Source: Phragmites australis (taxonomy: Eukaryota > Streptophyta > Magnoliopsida > Poales > Poaceae). Taken from it: a stretch of 64,000 nucleotides of DNA. Below, piece by piece: positions 1-11,207 of the stretch. The notes beneath the pieces were generated by a model. It did no database searches and had not been told where the DNA came from. It saw only the letters and a program-made list of their open reading frames with translations. Numbering within the stretch: position 1 is the stretch's first letter; every line of letters begins with the position of its first letter. The stretch covers positions 4,099,501 to 4,163,500 of the forward strand of contig NC_084938.1 in the NCBI RefSeq assembly GCF_958298935.1, in the 5' to 3' direction. Made by a program: the position numbers and the translations under genes.

Positions 1-457
1 TTAATAATTAGTGATGGGTCATGGTTATGACGCGTCACTAATGACTTTCAGCAAAGAAGGTTAAAAGAATAAAATATCCCGTTTCTATCACAACTACGTG
101 ATAGCAGAGGTGATAAGGTGACTACACGCGTGAGGGGGAGGTCGTGGGTTTGATTTCCACGGAACACAAACTTGAAAATAATGTGAAAAAAATGTGGCTT
201 GTGAGGTATATGGGATGGGCCTGCGTTGGGATGGCTTGAGTGAAAAATATTTTTTTCACTTTTTTGTCCAAAAAATACGAAAAATATTCATCGGTCGTTA
301 ATGACGGGTCAAGATTACAACCTATTACTAATGTTCAATCATTAGTGACGGGTCGTAGTCTTGATCATATCATTAGTGACGCGATAAGAGTGATGGGTAC
401 GAGACCCGTCACTAATGCCGATTATGACCTGTCACTAATAACTTTTTTTACATAGTG
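1..457. mobile_element. End of a CACTA (En/Spm-type) DNA transposon
   Basis: The stretch holds many short direct and inverted copies of a subterminal motif of the form TTAGTGACGGGTC / GACCCGTCACTAA. They are densest at 295-440 and occur again at 8-48. It stops at an inverted CACTA terminus (TAGTG, ending at 457), so read from outside the element begins CACTATGTAAAAAAAG. The next three bases, TAT (458-460), could be a CACTA-style 3 bp target duplication, but the other end lies outside the window and cannot be compared. No transposase is present in this part, so it is either the tail of a larger element or a deleted derivative. The same subterminal motif recurs at 11.86-12.11 kb, so the family is present at least twice. 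Confidence 0.7.
105..165 (+). other. tRNA-like A-box/B-box segment inside the CACTA end
   Basis: An A-box-like GGTGATAAGGTG (109-120) is followed by a B-box-like GGGTTTGATTTCC (146-158), which resembles the internal RNA polymerase III promoter of tRNAs and SINEs. The flanks do not fold into a convincing tRNA, so this is not called as a tRNA gene. A similar pair occurs on the minus strand at 4991-5042 inside another CACTA-like element. Confidence 0.3.
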
Positions 458-1610
458 TATCTCTGTTAGGCACACATTTATATGGGTCCTCTAGATCCCT
501 GGCCATCTCAAATTTCAAATGATTTTTTTCTGTATCTATTTCAAAAATCCGTTTGAACCATCATGTTATTTGAAATTAATGCAACAATATAAGATCAAAT
601 ATGATAATATTATTTATTTGTTTTTATATTTTTAAAAAAATAACATTTCAAATGTACTAGTCAACATTTTGAATATAATATTTAAACATTTTCAAAAATA
701 TTCAAATGAGGTTTGAAAAAATGTTGAAGTATTTTTCAAAACTTTCGAATTCATTTTCTCAAATATTTAATCTTGTATTTTCAAAAGTGTTAAAGTAGGT
801 TTTTGAAAAAATGTTGATGTAGGTTTTCCAAACTGCTGAATCTGATCTTATAAAAAAAATCAGCATTTTAAATGTACTAGTTTTCCAGAATGTTAAATTA
901 TTTTTTGAAAATTGATGGATCTGGTTTTTTAAAATGTTGAATGCACAAAATCTTAAATATATGAATTAATCATAAGGATTAAAAAAAAAAAAGGAAAGAG
1001 GAAGAGGAAAAAAACGAACATTTCCCCCGCGGTGGGCTAACTTGGGCGTCCACCCCGCGTACTTGGGCTGATTCGTTCGCTCCGGTGGTGGCCACAGGCT
1101 TGGTGGTCTGTCCAATGGGCTGGCAACTTTAGGCTACCCGATGGATAGGCAATCTCGATCCAACTGTTCATGTAGCTACCTGCTCACGCTTGTTTTATGT
1201 TCCCCAATTAAAAAAAATATGAAGTACCAACACATGATCTCAATATTGAGTACTATGCATAAGCTAGTTGATCTAAAAATTCTAAATTGAATAGATGGAC
1301 AGATTATTTATACTTCGACACTCATAACACACTGATCTTGATCTCGAGAAGTTGGGATATACCACCCCGACTCCTTACATTAACTGTGCAAATGCTTCCT
1401 GTCAATTGTGCATGCATAAAATACAAACCACCAGACATGAGTACATATCTTCAAGTTTTTTTAGATGGTGGAGTAAGATTATTCTATTAACCTCTGCATA
1501 GTAAGATGCACGAGGTCGTTCATTATTACAACGCTACCGCTACACCACATTGAAATATGAAAAAGCTCACCCACAATGTATCTGCGTGTCTTGAATCGAC
1601 CGTTCATACA
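458..1610. other. Gene-free AT-rich stretch
   Basis: From about 600 to 960 the sequence is made of degenerate repeats of an AAATGTTGAA/TTTTCAAAA-like unit on both strands, probably decayed repeat DNA. A short GC-rich block lies at 1020-1150. No open frame with recognisable similarity was seen. The last 100-150 bases are the 3' flank of the minus-strand F-box gene. Confidence 0.5.
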
Positions 1611-3747
1611 TTAAGAATTCTTATTAGAAGTGTAGACGGGCCTAAACTCGATGCCCTCGATGATGAGCCCGCGCTTAGGGTACCACCCCAGCACCTCGAA
1701 GCTGGCCACCACCTCCTGCTCGCCGTCCCTGGCCGCGCTGGTGTACAGCCGCCCTATCTCCATCTCCCACCACCCGTCCTTCCGCTGCTCCGGCCGCCTC
1801 GTCCCCTCGCCCCCTCCTACGGTGCCGCCCCTGAACTTGCACGACTCGGCGTCGTCGGGGCGTAGGCACACGGCATGGCGCGCCACGACGCGGCCGCTCA
1901 CGGCCACCGCAGTCTCCTGGTCTGGGTAGCTCAGGCCGCGGTGGCCCTCCGCGGTGTCGTACACCAGGTACGCCGCATAGGGCGTCGACGGCGTGAGCGC
2001 GGCGGCGGCCGGGAGCCGGCCGTAGATGTCCAGGCTCGTGCATGTCACCAGCTCGGCCACCTCCGAGAACCTGCATGCATGCCAGTACACATGTTGTTTT
2101 GAGTGTATCTTTCTTAATGAATCAACTTGAGATCTAGATCAAATAATCAAATATTCTTGTATAATTAAGCCGTAGTTAAGCTAACAACTCGTGTCAGGAT
2201 ATAAGATTGTTTAATGATTTGTATATTTATATATGATCGAAGCAGATGGAAGACAATTGGATCCATCCATTATTCAATGCAGAGACGCGTGTCACGTGAG
2301 GACAATTGGGAAGTTAACATGTTGGAGAAAAAGCAGTTCACAATGACTTTCTCTGGTCCCACTTTAACTACAATATCTATAAATATATATTATTTTAAAT
2401 AGAAATAGCTATTTATTATGAAGGTATATATATTTCATGATGAATCTAGTAACACCAACTTTATATTATCAATTTATATGATTATTGAGCTATTGATGAT
2501 CAAATTTTAAAAGATTTAACTTATAACAAACCTAAATAGACTTATGTTTAGAATCGAAAGTAGTACGGGATTCATATCTGTCGCCTCAAGATTTCAGCAT
2601 GCAGTATATAAGGCGAGGTCCCTTCCGTAGAACAGAACTAATCGTCTTCTTTATTATTATTATTGTTGTTTTTTACGCGAAGAATCGTGACCTGAACACC
2701 GTGGCTGATTTGATGTGTGACTAGTCAATTCTCGTAGTAGCTGCATTTACACGGCGCTGCGTGCAATTTTTTTCTACATCTTTTCCTTCGGCTCGTTGAA
2801 AATCTTGCGAGCTTTAATTTTGAGTAAAAATTAAACGATTAATTTTGACGTGCGTCAAGAACCGCCTGGTCACAATTCTCTGATCGCTTTGGAAAGATGG
2901 GACGTGGAACCAAGTGCGTGCCCGTCCGAATAATCGTCATCCAGAACACAGATTTACAAGAAACAGTTTGATTCTTGTAGATATCAGAGAAAAATCACTC
3001 GTTCTTCTAAACTGTTCCTAAGATCGACGAAGGATACCGCAAGATCGCAACCGAGATTAATTGATCCTTTAGCTAATCCAACAAAATTAGAATCAATATA
3101 TCGGTCGCCGACAGTGGCGGATATACATGGAGACGTGAGAATCCTCACTCTTGCTGGACGTGATCGAGTACAACTCACAAATTTTATTTCTTGGACCTAG
3201 ATACATCATACATAGGTAGGTTGAATTTGGAGAATGAACAGCTCGATCCGGCGCATGGCGGCATAGTATGTATGCAGGAAAATTGATTAAGTGAACCAAA
3301 TCTTGCTGAGAAGAAGAAGAAGAAGTGAATTAATTACCTGGAGAGTGAGTGAGGCGTCCACCTCCAGCTGAACTCGCCGTCATCCCACGGCAGGCTGAGC
3401 CTCCTCGCCGACAGCGCGTAGCACTTGGCGCCACTCGCCCTCTCCAGCCACACCCTGCAGCCGCCGTCGCCGTTGATCGGCACGGCGTTGGAGCCGTCGC
3501 AGAGGCGGAGGTAGGCCTCCTTGCTGGTGCTGGTGGTCTTGGATAGGCTCTGTAGGCCTAGGTCCTCGGGGAGGAATCGCCGCCAGACGTGGCCGGAGTC
3601 GGCGGCGGCGCGGAAGGTGGGGGAGACGGCGGCGCAGCGGCAGGCGTCCCGCGGGGTGGTGAGCGCGATCGCATGCGCCAGGCAGGCCTGCGGGAGGTCG
3701 CCCACCCGTGTCGTGCCCCCCTGATCCGCCGCCGCCGTCGACGCCAT
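1611..3747 (-). CDS. F-box protein with phloem-protein-2 (PP2-B-like) domain
   Basis: Two exons on the minus strand, 3747-3338 and 2070-1611, joined across a 1,267 bp GT-AG intron. Together they make exactly 290 codons (289 aa). Exon 1 encodes an F-box at about residues 15-60 (VGDLPQACLAHAI, then VSPTFRAAADSGHVWRRFLP). Exon 2 completes the PP2 region, ending WWEMEIGRLYT and VLGWYPKRGLIIEGIEFRP. In the plant PP2-B family the F-box recruits SKP1 of an SCF ubiquitin ligase and the PP2 part is lectin-like and thought to bind glycans or other ligands. Which target this protein has cannot be read from sequence. The splice phase fits (AG|G restores Arg), the frame is open and the length is normal, so the gene looks intact. 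It is flanked by transposon remnants and has no close gene neighbour. Confidence 0.87.
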
Positions 3748-4556
3748 GCTTCCTGTGAGGGCCGGGGAAGAACGAGAAAGCAGATATGTATGTATATGCT
3801 GCGTGTTTTCCTTGCCTGTACCGTGATTGAAAAATGGAAATGATCGATCAGAGATTCAGAGCATCCAAGACCTTAAATACTTTGATCGATCGAGCTTGGC
3901 AGCAACGACGACAGCAGATGCCCGTTTGTCAAGGCGGACGCAGTCATGCAGGCAGCTGCTTGTTTCTTTCCACTAGTGAGTTAAGACTTCAGAGAGGTAA
4001 GGGCTGTGGTAGATTATGACCAGGCATTTTAATTTTATTTTACAATTTTTTCATTCATCAGGGAATTTCCTGAAATTTTTGAAAGTTTGATTATTTTTCA
4101 TTCTCTACCATGTGGGTCTCACATATCAGGATTTTTTTTTAAAAAAAATAGATATTTCATTCTCTTCTAAAATTCCCAAAATTCATAAAATGTCACCAAA
4201 ATTTCGATGAAATTTTAATCTCTGATGATGACCGTTGATTAATCGTATCTTATATTCTCTAATGAAAAGATATATTGGCTCCACTCAATTAATACACAAC
4301 AGCTAAAAGGAAATTAATGTAATAATACACATGATTATATTCCCAAAACTAGGCATGCATGTGTGAGCTAGACAGAAGTTTTGCAATTTATCGTGCAAAG
4401 CGTAGTGGTGGTCAGCAACATTGCTCGGCACCCATTGTTGCTCCAGTAGTTTATTTGTTATATCTTTTCCTCCGTCGTAAATTACCTCCTATCCTATAAA
4501 AGTATAATCGAAGAGTGAAGTCTTCTATTGAAAACCTCATGCATAATATTAAAATT
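3748..4556. other. Upstream region of the F-box gene, no other gene
   Basis: The first 150-250 bases should carry the promoter and leader of the minus-strand F-box gene. Beyond that the DNA is AT-rich, with no open frame or repeat boundary I can support. Confidence 0.4.
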
Positions 4557-5575
4557 CACTACTATGAAAATTATTTTCAAAGTTGGGTGGTAACTTATTA
4601 CCAGAGGTGTTCAGCCATTCGTCTCTGGTCAAAGACCTATGAAAATAGATAATTTTCATATGCGTAAAAGAGATCTTATATAAAAATTTATTATCATAGA
4701 TGGTTCACTTAAAAGAACCGTCTATAAAAATAGGTTTTTATGGACAGTTCTTTAAACGGATTGTTTGTGGAAATAGGTTTTCTTTGACGGTTCCTTAAGC
4801 GGACCGTTATGAAAACTGATTTCTATAGACGATTCCTTAAACGGAGCGTCTGTGATAATCGATCCCTAAGGTGATATTTTTTTTGGCAAAAAAAGCATCT
4901 TTTAGACTGACCAGACACCCCAACGGCTGTGACGTCATAAGCCATAAGTCACGTGATTTTTTGCGTGAAATATAGACGCGTGTGATTCTTGACACTCGAA
5001 CTCAAAATCTCATAGCTCGTGCGAATCCTCCTTGCCATCCCACTATTGAATGACTACTAATCTTCTATCTAAAACTTCAAACGATTATTTGGGTATCTAA
5101 ATAACTTCAAATAAGAAAAAATTAGCTACAAAGTTATAGATCTCATCGAGTGTTACAATTTTTATACAAAATTTAATTTGTCCTAATCCAACTTCGTATG
5201 AAAAAATTATGAATTTTTTAAGATAAGCTATCATTCATGCAGAGACACATGCTTATGTAAACTGCTTACGTTAATCACCCAAATTTTAAAGATGATTCAC
5301 ATAAAGAATCGTCTCTGAAAATGATTTATTACCACATACGGTTGCTATAAGAAACCGTCTGTGAAATCATTCCATTTGCACAAGTGATTCACGTAAAAAA
5401 CCGCATACGTTAATCATTCTATTGTATAGACAGCTGTTGTAAGCAACTACTTGTAAAAAATTTGTTTTCACAGACAACCCGAAACTGCAAGTACTGCCGC
5501 CAATTACTCAGACTTTTTTATATAAATCGCTTGTGGAAAGGCATCCTAGACGTCTAAAAAATAGTTTTTATAGTA
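4557..5575. mobile_element. Non-autonomous CACTA-like element, about 1 kb
   Basis: The left end reads CACTACTATGAAAATTATTTT at 4557. The right end near 5545-5575 (AAAATAGTTTTTATAGTA) is its imperfect inverse. Inside are repeated units of about 30 bp built on GACGGTTCCTTAAGCGGACC and variants (4680-4870 and 5280-5500) in both orientations, as expected of CACTA subterminal repeats. No transposase frame exists, so it would need an autonomous partner. The right terminus has decayed (TAGTA rather than TAGTG) and I see no clean 3 bp duplication, so the exact right edge is uncertain. A minus-strand tRNA-like A/B-box pair lies at 4991-5042. Confidence 0.6.
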
Positions 5576-6775
5576 TTAACTATATATTCAGAGCTTGTTC
5601 ATCATCTTTGGAGAAGTGTCAGGAGGTACCACTAATCATAACTTTGGAGGTACAAGAGTTGATGTTATAATTTTGGTACCTCCCGGCGCAGGCAGGTGCA
5701 CCGCCGCCGCGTGCGCGCCACGTACGCCGACGTTCGTGGTCGCCGTAGCTCGTGATTCAAACGGTTGAGGTCTGATCACGTCGAGTAGCCGCCGATGTAG
5801 CGGTAGCAGCAGCAGTGGCGTCACAAAGCATGGGATCACGGGAGCAAGGAGAACCCGGAAAGGAGGCAGCAGGGACCGGCGTAGGAGAACGAACCCGGTC
5901 TTCCCTCACAATCGATCACACGCGAGAGCACATGCAAGATCGATCCCATGGCCGGCCGGAGCAGTGGCTGCTGCTACGGGTCATGTGTGCAGGAGAAGAT
6001 GAATGCATGCATGGCTACTCCAAGTCCACCGGGTGATGTGTGCTTTGATTAGTTGAGTGGACCGCCGCGAGGAGGCACCAGCTGCATGCAGCTGCGGTCA
6101 AGGCAGACGTTCAGCGTCCGCCTTGCGAATTGACCGAGCCGGTCCGATCATGAGCGATTGCTCTATGATTTTTTGTTTCCTATATGACGGAGCCGGGGCA
6201 TTTTCGCCATTAGGGTGGGTGTCCTCAAAAGTCAAGACTACCGGTTCAATTCTATTTTTTAGGAACTACCGGTTCAATACAAAATTATAATTCAAATACT
6301 CTTGTTTGAAGTATTAACAAATCCAAGTCTAAAGTCAAATCCAAATTCAAATACTCCTACTAAAGTTTATCCCAAATCAATCCAAAACATTTTCTTTTCT
6401 TCTCGGGTCACATGTTCTTCTTTTCTTTTGGCACAACCCAGCTCCCCAACCCATCCGCGCGGCCTAAAAGGCCAACGACGCTGCTCTCCTCTCCCTCCAT
6501 GTGCTGGCTGCCACGCTCCTGTGGCCCAGCTCCCCCGTGCGCGTGTAAGCCCACAGTCGTCCGCTCGCCCGCACGTGCTTGTCTCACTGACACGCAGACC
6601 CCATCGCCCTTCTCCCTCCTCCAGCGCAATATCATGTGTTGTCCGCACCACACTAATACCATCTTCAATGTTGATTACTGTCGAACCGGCACTGATAGAG
6701 CGCTATATATATATGATGTTTTGTAGTAGTGTGAGAGTGCTAGCGGTGTCTAAATTGTATAGCTTTTTTTTTTTA
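5576..6775. other. Gene-free region with low-complexity GC blocks
   Basis: There are moderately GC-rich patches (5680-6130 and 6410-6630) but no frame with recognisable protein similarity; the longest frames overlap on both strands without codon bias. A 14-base direct repeat (ACTACCGGTTCAAT) occurs twice near 6236-6280. The patches look like old transposon or captured-gene debris, which is an inference only. Confidence 0.35.
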
Positions 6776-7131
6776 CTAGTTAAGTGCTCGTATGTTACAA
6801 CAAAAATATAAATATTGGGTACAATAAATCAAGTACAAACTTAAAGTATGAAGATGTAAATATGTCGGGAGCGATACCGTAGTTTGATTTCAGATATGAT
6901 TCGAAAAGAAGTAAGGGATCATCTACTAATTTCTCTCCTAATTTCTTTATTTATTTTGATTAGTAAAATGAATCACATATTTGTAGCCAGTAACAAGGCG
7001 GTGAGACTAGAGGACAAAAGCGTATAGCAAAAGTAGATAAATTATTCAAATTTTATGAGTTTTTATTAAATAGGAGGAGACTAGAGAGAAGAGATGACGC
7101 GGGAATCAATTTATATTTTATATAGTAGAGA
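6776..7131 (-). mobile_element. Short non-autonomous Helitron (356 bp)
   Basis: On the minus strand the segment starts TCTCTACTATATAAAA at 7131, preceded by A, and ends GCACTTAACTAG at 6776, followed by T. Helitrons insert between A and T, begin with TC and end with CTRR; the TCTCTACTA start and CTAG end match the common grass/maize family. The last 20 bases resemble the end of the 3.7 kb Helitron at 44977, so both probably used the same helicase source. There is no coding sequence. Confidence 0.65.
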
Positions 7132-8789
7132 TTATTAGTGAATTATATAATTATTGTACCACAAGACCTACCATACACAACCTCACAACAATTGATGCTT
7201 TTGTTTAGATTGCTGAAATGAACTAACTTTTGGCAGTGTTTACAATTAAGCAATGTCAATGTTACTTGGTGAGTAAAACAAAGTAATTCTCCTCTTCTTT
7301 TTCCTTGTACAATATTAGTAAAAAAATAAAAAGATCTCCTAAATTCTCCTAAACACTACCAAATAAGGCCAGGCCTACTCAAGGACATGAGTGTACAAAT
7401 ATACATCTAAAAATTTTATGTATTTTTTTTTCTATATGCCATGTTTTATAGGTGTGTTTGGTGACTGTGGTCCGCGACGGCCCAAACTTATCTCGCCACG
7501 ACCTGATGGGTGTTGACGCGGTCACGCATAGCAGCCCCGAAGCCCTCGAGGCACGAGTGACGACCGCGTGTGTGAGTGCATCGGTTCCTAAGAGGTTAAG
7601 ACTATGTGCGTGATTGTGTGATGACTGCGTGTGTGATGGCCCATGACCTTATGACATGAGTCGCTCTACACTTGACCCGTCAACCGTGAGATGGAGGGCA
7701 ACGGCAACGCGGGCGTGAGCGAGGTGGGGGCTATGGGGGTGAAGAGTGGTGTGGGCGTGACGGCGACTGTGGTGCTGGCACGAGCGCAACGGGTATGTAC
7801 ATCTAAATTGAAAGTCCTGGGCCCGCCACTACTCTCGAACAATACAAAATTAACAAATTTTCTAAAAAAAATTGCATCTATACCACCACTTGCGATGTAT
7901 TTTTTATCTATACCATCAGCCTATGTCACTGACATATAGAGCTAGACCTCATATGTCATTGACACATCTAATGGTACAGATGAAAAGTGTATCTAAAATG
8001 GTAATATGGATGCAATATCCCCAAATTTCTAATATGAGTGATCACGCTCCTCCCGTTGCTCGCACATGACTTCTTTTTGTCATAGCTGGCTTCCCTTTGA
8101 CATTTGTGGGCCTTCGTAAACAACTTTTCTCCTCCCTTTTCCTTTCACATAACACAATGGAAGAGGACCCGAGGAGGGTAGAAGAGATCTTGTCTTACAA
8201 CAACCCATCCCTCTCCACCTCCCACCGCAACAGGGCGCCATTCCATCTTCCGCTGCGGAGGGCGTCCCCTCCACCTCCATCTCCCTAGCGTGTGGCGTGG
8301 ACTTGAGGAGGTGGCATCCCCGCCACACCGCTAGAGGACGAAGAGCTCGTGCGGCAGCGTCAGTGAAGAAGAAGGTAGCATTCTACATTTTGTATTTTTA
8401 GAATTTTTATGTTGAATTCCTTTAGTGATTTTTTTTTTTGAAAAGTTTGAAATCAAACATAGGTCTATTTTGTAAGATTTTTTGTTTCTTTTTTGATAAA
8501 AAATACTTCCGCGTTTTTCTAGGTCAAAATCCACATTTCTTCCAGATTTTTACCAATTTTTTGTCAAATTTTTTCCCCAGATTTTCTCTTTTTTCTCAAA
8601 AACTTTCTCTTCCATATTTTCTTCCAAGATTTTCGATCAATTTTTTTAACTCAAAAGCTTCTTCCCGATTTGCTTTCTTTTTTGGAAAAAAAAATGCAGA
8701 AAAATACAGAGAGGGAGGTGCGGTCCATGCGCCGGCCGCCTGAGGTGGAAGACGATATGGGGACCACTTCTTGTTTCCTGTCTAAAATC
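7132..8789. other. Gene-free region
   Basis: Mixed AT-rich DNA with a GC-richer patch (7460-7800) and T-rich tracts (8420-8680). Short frames exist on both strands, but none shows conserved motifs or splice structure. I see no repeat boundary except the MITE that follows. Confidence 0.35.
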
Positions 8790-8960
8790 AAAAAGAAAAT
8801 TCTATAGAACCCTTTAAAAAAGATTTCTATGAGACCCTGATCTATATTATCCTTCTCCTAATCTAACAGTTGACGCGTATAGAAGAGAGAAAAATAAAGG
8901 CACATATCATATTAGAAGAAGAGGTCTTTTGAATAATCCGATCGTATAGAATTTTCTTCC
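8790..8960. mobile_element. Small hAT-like MITE (171 bp)
   Basis: Inverted termini share an exact 12-base core, GAAAATTCTATA at 8795-8806 and its complement at 8945-8956, and extend to about 16 bases with mismatches. The 8-base sequence CTAAAATC lies directly outside both ends (8782-8789 and 8961-8968), which fits the 8 bp target duplication of hAT elements. It has no coding capacity. Confidence 0.5.
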
Positions 8961-9395
8961 CTAAAATCGTGCTTGAGTTGAGGTGCTCGCATGCGAATTA
9001 GCAGGGCTCCAAAACTAAAGACATCCTAAAGTGTTTAAAAAAATTCTAGTTGCGTGCTGACGTGGATGACAACAATCTCTGCCCAGTGTGACAAAACCAG
9101 CACGTAAGGTTGTTGCCATCCGTATCAGTCAGGTAAGTAAACATATTTTTTAGCTGGAGCATTACTCTCCTCCTAAACAGCAATTTTTATACGTTTTCCA
9201 AAGAACTCATTGATTAATTGAGCAATTAAAATACAAGCAAATCCTAATCATAATCCAACCCATATTATCATTCACCAGTTCACGCCCTATATTTGTCTTC
9301 CCATTTCATCAAACCAACCCGTGCACGTGTTGGTGCGCATGCAGACGAGGAGCTAACCACCTGCGTGCGTGCGTGCGTTGGCTTCGCGTCCGGCG

Positions 9396-10586
9396 ATGGG
9401 GTGCTCCAGCTCGAGGGAGGCGCGCGGCGGCGTGGTACCGCCGGCCGCGGTTCCGGCCAAGCGGCGGGAGGGCCTGCGCTCGCGGTCCCTGCCGCGCGCC
9501 GCCTCGGCGCTGACCTCCCTCGGCATGTGCCGCGGCGGGCACGACGGCGTGCACGCATACACCAGGCTGCCGTTCGAGGAGAATATGAAGGGAGGCGCCA
9601 ATGACCAGGCCACGGCTGAGGATAGGCTCCCCGGTGAGGATTCGGCGGCGCAGGTGGAGGGGAGGCATGACGCGCCCAGGACGCCGGCAGCGGTCATGAC
9701 CGACCTCGAGGATGCCGCGACGGCGGCTTCGTCGTGGACGGCGCAATGGCAAGAAGAACCAGCGCTGTCTTCGCCGCAGCTGCAGCCGGCGCCTGACCTT
9801 GACCCGGCGATCTTAGCCGGCTTCCGGCAGACCGTGGACGAGCCGTCGCCGTCGCACCCGGCGCTTCTCTACCCGGAGCACGAGAACCCGTCGCCGCGGG
9901 GGCCGACGGAGGAGACCTGCGACACTGACATGGGGACGCCAGCCGCGCGCGGCATACCGGAGGTCACGGGCTTCATGCGCGCGCGCGTCGACGAGTTCCA
10001 TGAACAGATGGAAAAGAAGAAGAAGGCAACGGCCGACGACGCCCCCGACGTTAAGGACTACGACTTGCCGACGCCAAGGCGCCGGCCGGCGCACGCGGGG
10101 AAGGCGGTGGTGCTGTACTTCACCAGCCTCCGCGGCGTGCGCAGGACGTTCGAGGACGGCCGCGCCGTGCGCGCCATCCTGCGGTGCTACCGCGTGCGCG
10201 TGGACGAGCGCGACGTGTCCATGCACGCCGCCTTCAAGTCCGAGCTCCGCGACCTTCTCGGCGCGGACTTCGTGGGGCCCGTGCTGCCGCGCGTTTTCGT
10301 GGACGGGCGTCACGACCTCGGCGGCGCCGAGGACGTGCGCGCGCTGCACGAGGCCGGAGAGCTCGCGCGCGCGCTGGCCGGGTGCGAGGCCGCGCCGGCG
10401 GGCAGGCCCGGGCACGTGGGCGCGTGCGCGTCGTGCGGCGAGGCGCGGTTCTTGCCATGCGAGACGTGCCACGGCGGCTGCAAGGTCTTCGTCGACGACG
10501 AGGGGTGCCGCTTCGCTGGCTTCTTCCGGCGGTGCCCGGACTGCAACGAGAATGGGCTAATCCGATGCCCCGTGTGCTGTTACTGA
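9396..10586 (+). CDS. Glutaredoxin-like plant protein with C-terminal cysteine cluster
   Basis: Single GC-rich exon of 396 aa. I choose the ATG at 9396 rather than an in-frame ATG nine codons upstream, because it gives the N-terminus MGCSSSREARGG, a good N-myristoylation plus palmitoylation signal seen in this plant family. Residues about 1-220 are low-complexity and probably disordered. A thioredoxin-fold region (about 235-330) begins VVLYFTSLRGVRRTFEDG and includes LPRVFVDGRHDLGGAEDV, the glutathione-binding-type V-P/GG segment. The usual CPYC/CGFS active site is absent: the position reads TSLRGV. Residues about 340-396 hold four paired cysteine motifs (CASC, CETC, CPDC, CPVC) that likely bind zinc. 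Related plant proteins are annotated glutaredoxin-family without proven oxidoreductase activity. Membrane attachment through the lipidated N-terminus is an inference. Confidence 0.88.
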   Translation: MGCSSSREARGGVVPPAAVPAKRREGLRSRSLPRAASALTSLGMCRGGHDGVHAYTRLPFEENMKGGANDQATAEDRLPGEDSAAQVEGRHDAPRTPAAVMTDLEDAATAASSWTAQWQEEPALSSPQLQPAPDLDPAILAGFRQTVDEPSPSHPALLYPEHENPSPRGPTEETCDTDMGTPAARGIPEVTGFMRARVDEFHEQMEKKKKATADDAPDVKDYDLPTPRRRPAHAGKAVVLYFTSLRGVRRTFEDGRAVRAILRCYRVRVDERDVSMHAAFKSELRDLLGADFVGPVLPRVFVDGRHDLGGAEDVRALHEAGELARALAGCEAAPAGRPGHVGACASCGEARFLPCETCHGGCKVFVDDEGCRFAGFFRRCPDCNENGLIRCPVCCY

Positions 10587-11207
10587 GTGTTCGGTAGAAA
10601 TCAGTGCTGTAATCAAAAAAGAAAATCATAGATTGAAGTGTTTATCAGGTTGCTTGTTCGTAGTTGGTGGGAATTGAACTCTACTTCTCAGTAAAATTAG
10701 AGTAGGAAGGTACTTCAAATGTGAAATTACGGTTTGTTCTCGTAGGTTCCAGATAATCTCCTTTCACCGGTTCATATTGTTCTATACTTAGTGAACCCTA
10801 GTTTATTTATAAAAAATATTTAGAATTTTTAAACCACTCTAATACTCTAGATAAAATCGTGAGTTAAATAAAAAACATTAACACACAGTACACACAACAG
10901 CTAGCTAGCACAAGACCGTGGATGGCCTTGTCCGAGTTTTTAGGACGGCTCAGCTCATATAGCATGTAAGAGAATATTCTCTTTAATTCAATTGGATGAT
11001 CCTATCCACTCATGTCCACAAACCAAATACCAGTGAGAGTTTAATGATATATTTGGTTGCGTGTATCAGGGTTGGTTTGGGTTACGAGACAAGATATGCA
11101 AAGGTTCACGACTTAGTTCCAAGATCGAATCAGATAATCGAGTACTCCTACAAGTGCTCTGATAAAAAAAACTGACATTAGATGTTATATACACAATGAC
11201 ATATTAA
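10587..11207. other. 3' flank of the glutaredoxin-like gene, no gene
   Basis: AT-rich sequence with no supported feature. The decayed CACTA transposase frame begins at its right edge. Confidence 0.4.

Noticed and set aside
109..158. tRNA gene
   Set aside because: A- and B-box-like motifs are present but no acceptor or anticodon stem can be drawn; kept only as a tRNA-like segment.
5815..6290. Two plus-strand frames of 70-80 codons
   Set aside because: No motif, no splice support and no codon bias; probably chance frames in a GC-rich patch.
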